Part shown: one piece after another, positions 56,458-64,000 of the stretch
How the letters are laid out: each line of letters begins with the position of its first letter
Position numbering within the stretch: the stretch's first letter is position 1
Assembly (NCBI RefSeq): GCF_000224145.3
Contig: NC_020170.2
Location: 129,001-193,000 of the forward strand
Direction of reading: 5' to 3'
Length of the DNA stretch: 64,000 bases
DNA from: Ciona intestinalis
Taxonomy: Eukaryota; Chordata; Ascidiacea; Phlebobranchia; Cionidae
Made by a program: the position numbers and the translations under genes
Notes under the pieces: model-generated
Told to the model about the DNA's origin: nothing
Seen by the model: only the letters and a program-made list of their open reading frames with translations
Databases searched by the model: none

Positions 56458-56949
56458 TGTGTGGTTATCTGTAACTACATGTTCATTTTTAATCTGGGCT
56501 GAAAACTTGAACTTGGTAAGGATACATTAAACTCGAGTAACAAACATTTAACTTACTCTTAAACTTTAAACTGTGTAGGTTAAAGGGGCATACCAATGAA
56601 AAACGAAAATTTGTATTTGGTAAGAGATGTTCAAATGCAATATAAAAGTATCATCAAAGGTAAAATAAACAACTTTTTAAAAAAATACAAGAAAAGTGGT
56701 GTGTGAGCAACAGTAAGTATAAAGCTTCATACAATCAAAAAACTAAAACATAATAGAGTCTGAGTTCCATTTTTTTACTTAATTACAAATATGTTTTGCT
56801 ATTTTTTTCGGGAGCTGATCCGTTGTTTACATTTGAGCATTTCTATCGGTACACAAATTTTGATTTTTTGTTGGTATGTTCTTTTAAATTGCTAAAATCC
56901 CATTTACATTTCTATTCTATAGGATATTAGATATGTTATATTATGATAA
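56106..56949 (+). repeat. IFT22 3' segment, copy 1 (contig end)
   Basis: This 844-bp stretch with exons 3-4, the 3' flank and a fold-back repeat matches 57000-57845. It stops exactly at the N gap. Differences are scattered substitutions and small indels, as between alleles. Confidence 0.92.
56580..56886. repeat. Short fold-back element downstream of IFT22
   Basis: The left end TTAAAGGGGCATACCAATGA and right end TTGTTGGTATGTTCTTTTAA are inverted, about 307 bp apart. It is a smaller version of the 780-bp family, and is also present in the second segment at about 57468-57784. Confidence 0.8.
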
Positions 56950-56999
56950 NNNNNNNNNNNNNNNNNNNNNNNNNNNNNNNNNNNNNNNNNNNNNNNNNN
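56950..56999. other. Assembly gap (50 N)
   Basis: A 50-N run lying exactly between two copies of the same 0.85-kb segment. This is probably a nominal join of overlapping contigs. Confidence 0.98.
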
Positions 57000-57351
57000 G
57001 GTGATCATTGTCTATGACCCGCTCATGAAAGAGCCAAGCCCGGCCGTAGAGACTTTAGTCAATTATTTCATCACAAGTAACGGATTAAAAGAGATGCAAT
57101 GCATGTTGTTTGCTAACAGTAAAGGAAGAGAATCAACTACAGTAACCTCTCCACTACCATCTGTATTAAACGTAAGATTTATAATGATTTAATTCAGAAC
57201 AAAAAATAATTGTTTTGATAATTAATAGTATGAAGTTAACTTGGAAAAACACCCAGGAGAAGTTATGGACAACTTTAAAGATTTTTTAAAGAAAGTTTTT
57301 AATAAATTATCTGCATCACAAGAAAGAGAAGAACTTGATATAATAAATTGA
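57000..57351 (+). pseudogene. IFT22: Second copy of IFT22 exons 3-4 (probable haplotype duplicate)
   Basis: Exon 3 (57000-57171, beginning inside the exon at the contig edge) and exon 4 (57229-57351) repeat those at 56105-56457. The reading frame is intact, with two amino-acid changes seen (I to M in DPLIKEP; F to V in ETLFNYF). No 5' exons accompany it, so it is not a full gene. Allelic overlap left unmerged is more likely than a true partial duplication. Confidence 0.85.
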
Positions 57352-57467
57352 TGTGTGGTTATCTGTAACTACATTGTTCATTTTTAATCTGGGCTGAAAA
57401 CTTGAACTTGGTAAGGATACATTAAGCTCAAGTAACAAACTTTTAACTTACTCTTAAAATTTAAAGG

Positions 57468-57784
57468 TTAAAGGGGCATACCAATGAAAAACGAAAATTT
57501 GTATTTGGTAATGTTCAAATGCAATATTCAAATGCAATAAAAGTATCATCAAAGGTAAAATAAACAACTTTATAAAAAATACAAGAAAAGTGGTGTTTGA
57601 GCAACAGTAAATATAAAACTTCATACAATCAAAAAACTAAAACATAATAGAGTCTATGAGTTCCATTTTTTTACTTAATTACAAATATGTTTTGCTATTT
57701 TTTTCGGGAGCTGATCCGTTGTTTACATTTGAGCATTTCTATCGGTACACAAATTTTGATTTTTTGTTGGTATGTTTTTTTAAA
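57468..57784. repeat. Second copy of the short fold-back element
   Basis: It matches the element at 56580-56886, with small indels in the subterminal part. Confidence 0.78.
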
Positions 57785-57845
57785 GTGCTAAAATCCCATT
57801 TACATTTCTATTCTATAGGATATTAGATAAGTTATATTATGATAA

Positions 57846-58541
57846 ACCAAACTACAGTTGATTACATTGCAAATTATTGCGCTTTCCCATGTTATCAAGT
57901 TATTGTACTAAATATTTTTATCTACTTAGTGATTAGTGAAGAAATAATTTTTTTATTATTAAACCCTTTAATCATTGTTGCAGTTTCACTGTTTTGTGAA
58001 ATTATACGTTTGGATTTAAGTTGCTTTGTAATAAATTCTATGCTAGACAAAGGTTTAATCTAAATAAAAAAAATCCGTTGCATCTCTTTATTAAACAGCA
58101 GTGGTTGTAATAATTGTGCAAGCATTATTTAAGCAGCCCAGAATATAAGTAAATATAAAAATATGCTAAATGCACAACAGCAGTCAGCCGGACACCACCA
58201 AATCATATTAATGAAAGGGTTAGCATAGCAACCCAACAGTAAAAACTTTTTCTATGTTATGCGCTACTAAACAACAAAAATAAAATAAAACACTATTTTA
58301 TGCTTTGAAACTGTAAGGCCAGAAATGTTGCCAACAAGTGTAATTCTTGTAATGGCTAGTCGGTTTTGAGTTAAAACGGTCATGTTTAACGCTCCGGGTG
58401 CGACTCGAGTCAAGCCAAATACCTAAAAATGTTTGGACACCACTGATGTAGTATGTTACTGCATGTGCAAACGTTTTGTAACACCAAATAATCAATACAT
58501 TTCTACATTGCACAAAATAGCAGCTCATTAAAATAATGTTT
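57846..58541. other. Intergenic between IFT22 and pyruvate carboxylase 3' ends
   Basis: The two genes converge here. No gene or firmly recognised repeat was found. The sequence should hold the 3' UTRs. Confidence 0.55.
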
Positions 58542-61500
58542 TTATTCCATTTCTACCAGAAGGTCATCTCCTTCTACATGCATGCCCTTGGTAACCTCCA
58601 CTTGCTTAATCACACCGTCCATGGTTGCAGCAACCACCATTTCCATTTTCATAGCACTGACCACCAACAGCGGTTGACCTTTAGTGACCTTATCACCAAC
58701 TTGAACTTTGACCTCCAGTATATCTCCAGGCATCGGACAACCAATGGAGCCTTTTACACCAACTCGTGCTTTTGGATGAAAATTCATTTCCTACAAAAGC
58801 ATTGCATCATCCCCTAATTATCTAATCCACAATATTATTTCATGTACATACTTTCATGGCTTCATTATCTTTAACAGCAACCGTCCTTAGTTGGCCATTA
58901 AGCTCCATAAAGACTTCGCGTTCCCCAGTTTCTGGTTTCAAATCCCCGACCGCCAATGGTTTGATATGAAGTGTTTTTCCTGATAATTGTTTTCATAAGC
59001 ACAAATCATTCACCTTATATTAATAAACGTCACCTGGTTCCAATGTTACTTTAAACTCATCCGCAATTTTTGGTCCAATTAGGAAGCGAGGTGTGTCTAG
59101 TTTATCAACAGGTCCAAACTCAGCATAATGGTGAAGATAATCATTTGTCACCTGACAAAAAAATGTTAAATTAGTTAAAGAAATTTAGTTAAGGCAAATA
59201 TTCCACATACCTTTGGATACATAGCTGCACTCATAACGTCCTCATCGGTGACAAACGAACCATGTTCTTCGATCATTTCATCTTTTAAGGATTTAAAATC
59301 CAATGCAGGCAAAGACTCTCCAGGCCTTCCCTCAATTGGGGATTCCCCTCGTAAAATCTTTAAATACAAAACAGAAGTGAAATATTTAGAAATGCTTTCA
59401 ACTTTATCTAATAATCACTTTGCTTCTTAGTGGTTCAGGAAAACCCCCAGGTGGGTAACCAATTAACCCTTTCATCATATCAATGACAGATTGTGGTAAT
59501 GATAACTCATCAGCTCTTTCCATCACATCATCAGCTGATAAATTATTCTGAACCATGAACTGTGCCATGTCGCCAACTACCTTCGAGGATGGGGTAACCT
59601 GAAGTAGGAAAAACCTTGATCTTTTTGTTTGGCAAAATTATTGGCAGTTATTTATATCCATACAACGCCAGTCATTATAACATGGGTGTTGTATTAAGTC
59701 TATTTCATACTCCTCGTGCCTGCTTACAAGTTACTACATATGTTCTGTTTGACTGACAATTTGGAAAACACATTAGTGACCACTGGGCAGCAATTACCAT
59801 TAAGTGTTTTGCCCGATGACCCACACGGCCACAATGGTGAAAACATAGTCTTTAACCATTGTACCAAGGGTTTGAATGGATTGTATAATATCGTAAAGAA
59901 ATCATGAAAATTATTGGTAAGGGTGAATACTGACCTTGATTAAATCACCAAACAAACGATTTGCTTCAATATATCTTTCCTTTATTTTGGAAAACTGACT
60001 TCCTAGACCCATCGCGTGAGCTATAACCACAGGGAGAAATTAATTTACCAATTTCGTATTTATATTATTATACCTTGAAAATGTAAGTTGGTGTACTGCC
60101 CTCCAGGTATCTCATGCTTATACACACTCGAATCACCAGATTTCATGGTAACTGTGCATTCAAACGGTGCATACAGATGTCGTACTTGCTCCCAATATTC
60201 GTTATATTTAGACAAGTTTGACAATTGGATTCCTGTTGATAGTTAATTTGTTATTTGTTTTATTTGAGAACTTAAAAAAAAAGAAAGCAAAGCATTATTC
60301 ACTCAACAAATCTGTTTTAAACAACTTTTATAAACGTCATAAATAAAAGAATTGACATCATCAAATCATTTTTCATTTTACAATGACAGTCAATATAATT
60401 GTGAATCAGCAGTCACACATCTTCAACAAAGCAAATAGCAGCCCAGCAGTGGGTAATAACTTTTTGTATCAATGCTTGGGTCACACACCTGTGTCTAGGT
60501 GAGTTCGCTCACATGATGTCACTAGAGCACCTATACTGGGTTGTGATGTCATTCCCGACATTGAATCAATCGCTCCATCAATGATATCGGCACCTGCCTC
60601 TGCTGCAGCCAACATTGAAGCAACACCTGTAGGCACAGCTATGTTATTCAACTTCAACCATTGTTTTATACTTTTACTTAAAGTCTATTTAATTCTAAAT
60701 CCGTCAATACAGAGATTTTCTTAATCGGTAATTGGAAGTGTTGTTACATGGTACCAATACCTGTTAAAAGAAGTAAATACATCCACCAAGATTATCAAAA
60801 CAGTTTCATAAACCAGGTCAAACAACCTTGAAAAGGATCTATATGACCACTTACGTGCTCAACAGTTATATAGACCAGGAAATACTGCTCTCGTACAAAG
60901 TAGATATAAGTTTACTAGTGTCAAATTAAAAAAACGTTTTGAAATGTGTGTATGTTGTATGTTTAATGATAAAGTCATGTGTACTAAACAGAATCTCCCA
61001 CTGATACAACTATTGGCCAATATAACAACTTACGCACATTATTTTCTAAACACGATTAGTCAAGTTTGTTGAGATGTCAGTTAGTTTATAATTTGTTTAA
61101 TATCTAGTAATTTTGGATTGCAGTACGCTACTGCTATATTCTCACATATTGCTGCATGACTGCAACGAAACAGCGGAAAATTATATACTAGATGATATAT
61201 TGTTTCTATAGATAACAAGGCAGTAGCGCCAGAGACCACTTCAAATAAAAAACACCCCACGAATATGGCAACTCATTTTAAAATACTAAGGTTTTTTGTG
61301 TTGGTGGCAAAAATAGTGTAATAATAGTTTGAGGTAGAAAAATATCCTTGCATGGACTTTTTAAATATATACCCCAAGTATTTTAATCATGTATTATCAC
61401 ATAGAACGATTCAAGTGCAAAGCTTACTAATTTGTTAGTAACATAACAACTGATAGCCAACAAATTAAGGAAGTTAAGGTTGATGTATCAGTGGCTAAAT

Positions 61501-63951
61501 CGAGATTATTCGATATATAGTCGATTCATCTATATGTTGTTAGGAATGCGACCTAATTAATCATACAGTCTTACCTGCTCCAGATGTGTCATGAGTATGC
61601 ACGTGAAGGGGAAGATCAGGATGTCTCTCACGTAACTCAGATATAAGAATCTTGGCAGCCTGCGGTTTCAACAAACCAGCCATATCCTGTATAATGTGGA
61701 TACAGGTCACAATTTACTTAGCGGAATGGATTTTGTTTTCTGTTGCACCATCTTTATATTTTTTATTATAGCAAGTGCATGGTAACCCATGGTGTAACTT
61801 AATGACATATTTTATCAAAACAAGAAAACTGTTTTCAATTAAAGAAAATGTGCATAATGATATCAATTATAAAACAAACCTTAATGCATAAGATATGAGC
61901 TCCAATCTCCACAAGTTCATCAGCAAGACCGATGTAATAACTGAGATCATATTTTGTTAACCTTGATGAGTCAGAAACATCACCAGTATACGAGATAGCA
62001 GCTTCGACAACCCCACCAGCTTCAGCAACAGCTTCCATACCAAGTTTCATGTTAGGCACATAATTCATGGAGTCAAAGATACGAAATATGTCCATTCCAT
62101 TTGCAACAGCCAACTCACAAAACCTGTTAACAAGTTGCATCATATGTAAGCATGTAGTAATACAATGATTCACATTAATTAAACAAATATTGCAAAACAT
62201 TGCTCATCTCTATTTATGATATATTTTTGTACATACTTCTTAACAACATTATCTGGATATGTTGTATAGCCAACACCATTAGCTCCACGCAGTAACATTT
62301 GAAATGGAATATTCGGAATAAGTTGACGCAGTGTACGTAATCTTTCCCATGGACATTCATGTAGAAACCGTAAAGCAACATCAAATGTTGCACCTATTAA
62401 AAAAGGATATCACACTAAATAACAAAGCGTAACTAATTTTTTCTTTACCAGGACTGTCATTATAATACAGATGTTTCTAAATGATGGACTTCACAACAAT
62501 CTGTATCATATAGGTATAATCTTAAATACCTCCCCAGTTCTCCAATGAAAATAAACCGTTCAACTGTTGTGAAACAAACGGGGCGATTCTTGCAAGATCG
62601 TAGGTGCGCACTCTAGTGGCAAGAAGTGATTGATGAGCGTCCCTCATCGTCGTGTCTGTCAACAACAATCCTTTGTGTTGGCGGATACTTTTGGCAAATT
62701 CCTCTGGACCGTCTTCTAGCAGCACGTTCCTCCAACCTCGAGGATAGTTTGATGACGAACCTGACAACAAACATATATTGCTGTATCTGTATGTGATCTA
62801 TTTCTTGGGCAAGACCCATAACAAAACACAATAAATAATCATGTGCACAGTTTGCTCCAATGACAAACCTGCAGGAAGTTCAGGTAGTTGTGGTTCATTG
62901 TAAGGAGGTATGTTTGATGTTGGTAGTGGTGTGGAGGGTCCGTTCACCATAACTTGTGCCAAGTAACGCATAAGTCGACCAGCACGATTTTGACTTGGTT
63001 GCATTTTAAATAACTAAATAAACAATAAATATAGAACGAATTAAGCTACATAAATTAAAGTTTGCAAACTTGTAAGCATTATTTTTATTTGGAATGAAAT
63101 AATTGCCAATAAAGATATTTCAGAGAAATCAACTTATTGATGACATCTCACCTGTGGGTTGTTGTCAATGAACTGGGTTGTGATGGTTCCATGTAAGAAT
63201 GTTTCATCTTGAATCACATTGAGTAAGAATGGGATGTTTGTCTACGATAATTGAAATTATTACATGTATAATCCACAAAAAATATTAGTAACATAGTTAT
63301 AACGCAGGTGCCCGGAAATCTTAAATCCATTGTACACAAAATATATTTGCATCAAAAACAATTTTAGATTAATATTATGCTCCAAAACAATATTGTGTGT
63401 ATTATAACAAAATAGTAATGTAATAAATCCCATTTTGAGTTTATTATTGATCGTATTTACCTTAACACCTCGTATCCTGAATTCACGCAACGCACGATGC
63501 ATTTTCTTGGCAGCTGACGGCATGTCACCAGCGTGAGAAATCACTTTTACAAGTAACGAGTCATAATAAGGAGAGACAATAGCTCCTGCAAAAGCTGATG
63601 CACTGTCTAGTCTAATGCCCATGCCCTCTCCACTACGGAACACCTGCAACACACAGAGCCTGTAGGTATACTAAAACAACTTGCATAGTGGTCAGATTAC
63701 TGCACAAGTTCTTCCCAGGATAAACAAGTGACATGTTGAACAACAGTGCAGCACACACACCTATCAAAAACACCCAATTTATTGCTACCTCTATCCTTCC
63801 AGTGTCAGGTCTAAAATCATGGGCAGGATCTTCAGTTGTAACTCTGCACTGTATTGCACAGCCATTAACTTGAATCTTTTCCTGCGTCAACCCAAGATCA
63901 GGTAAAGTATATCCCTCAGCCAATCGTATTTGTGATTGAACCAAATCCACT
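58542..63951 (-). CDS. PC: Pyruvate carboxylase (partial, C-terminal two thirds)
   Basis: Exons run from 63951 ([20 protein letters not shown]) to a stop at 58542; the N-terminus lies off the right edge. Domains in order: end of biotin carboxylase ([15 protein letters not shown]-like, then [12 protein letters not shown]), carboxyltransferase from about 62770 ([49 protein letters not shown], then [10 protein letters not shown] with metal-binding histidines), the PC tetramerisation region, and the biotin carrier domain in the last exon (58790-58542) with the biotinylation motif AMKM. PC is mitochondrial and turns pyruvate, bicarbonate and ATP into oxaloacetate. Similarity to vertebrate PC is strong throughout. 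All key motifs looked for are present. The large intron at about 60670-61570 contains unclassified repeats. Confidence 0.97.
59640..59865 (+). repeat. SINE body copy
   Basis: The words GCCAGTCATTATAACATGGG, ACTCCTCGTGCCTGCTTACA and AGTGTTTTGCCCGATGACCC parallel 18545-18620 and 16715-16930. It lies in a pyruvate carboxylase intron. Confidence 0.55.
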
Positions 63952-64000
63952 CTGTTTCATACAATTTAATTACAACAATGGAGTTGCATTTGCATATACC

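Noticed and set aside
57000-57351. True second IFT22 paralogue.
   Set aside because: It has no 5' exons, the break points coincide with an N gap, and similarity continues through non-coding flank and repeat.
57839-58063. 74-codon open frame after IFT22, hydrophobic.
   Set aside because: AT-rich sequence translates to hydrophobic residues. The IFT22 stop is already at 57351, and no family match was recognised.

Overview
The window looks like nuclear DNA of a tunicate, most likely a Ciona species. It is AT-rich, has compact animal genes with many short GT-AG introns, and carries several small dispersed repeat families. No bacterial, phage or CRISPR feature was seen. All exon boundaries were read by eye from protein similarity to remembered animal families, GT/AG signals and phase agreement between exons; no alignment was run.

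Layout. (1) 368-17153, minus: a KIF21-type kinesin, from the motor domain into the coiled coil, open at both ends. (2) 20296-24952, minus: a dematin-like actin-binding protein ending in a villin headpiece, spread over eleven short exons. (3) 25874-30739, minus: ACTR1/centractin (Arp1), complete in ten exons. (4) 32868-43214, minus: a voltage-gated calcium channel alpha-2/delta subunit with signal peptide and VWA domain. (5) 44336-45801 and 46572-47579, minus: two tandem P-loop sulfotransferase-like genes with C-terminal membrane anchors. (6) 47580-52493: a repeat-rich gap. (7) 52495-52731, plus: V-ATPase subunit e. (8) 53069-54460, minus: cathepsin B. (9) 55565-56457, plus: IFT22/RABL5, whose last two exons occur again at 57000-57351 across a 50-N gap. 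(10) 58542 to the right edge, minus: pyruvate carboxylase, C-terminal two thirds.

The neighbours do not form a pathway, although several act on cytoskeleton and transport (kinesin, dematin, dynactin Arp1, IFT22). The accessory content is mobile: hAT-type non-autonomous elements with 8-bp target duplications, a TA-flanked MITE family with TATAGTAGGG ends, a long fold-back family with TTAAAGGGGCATACC ends, a tRNA-derived SINE family, and a GTCGC-rich element inside the kinesin gene. Assembly gaps lie at 1349-1551, 14800-14849 and 56950-56999. I found no convincing new biological system. The most useful observations are the IFT22 duplication (probably unmerged haplotypes), the dematin gene hidden in small exons, a phase-supported GC-AG intron, and the transposon structures.
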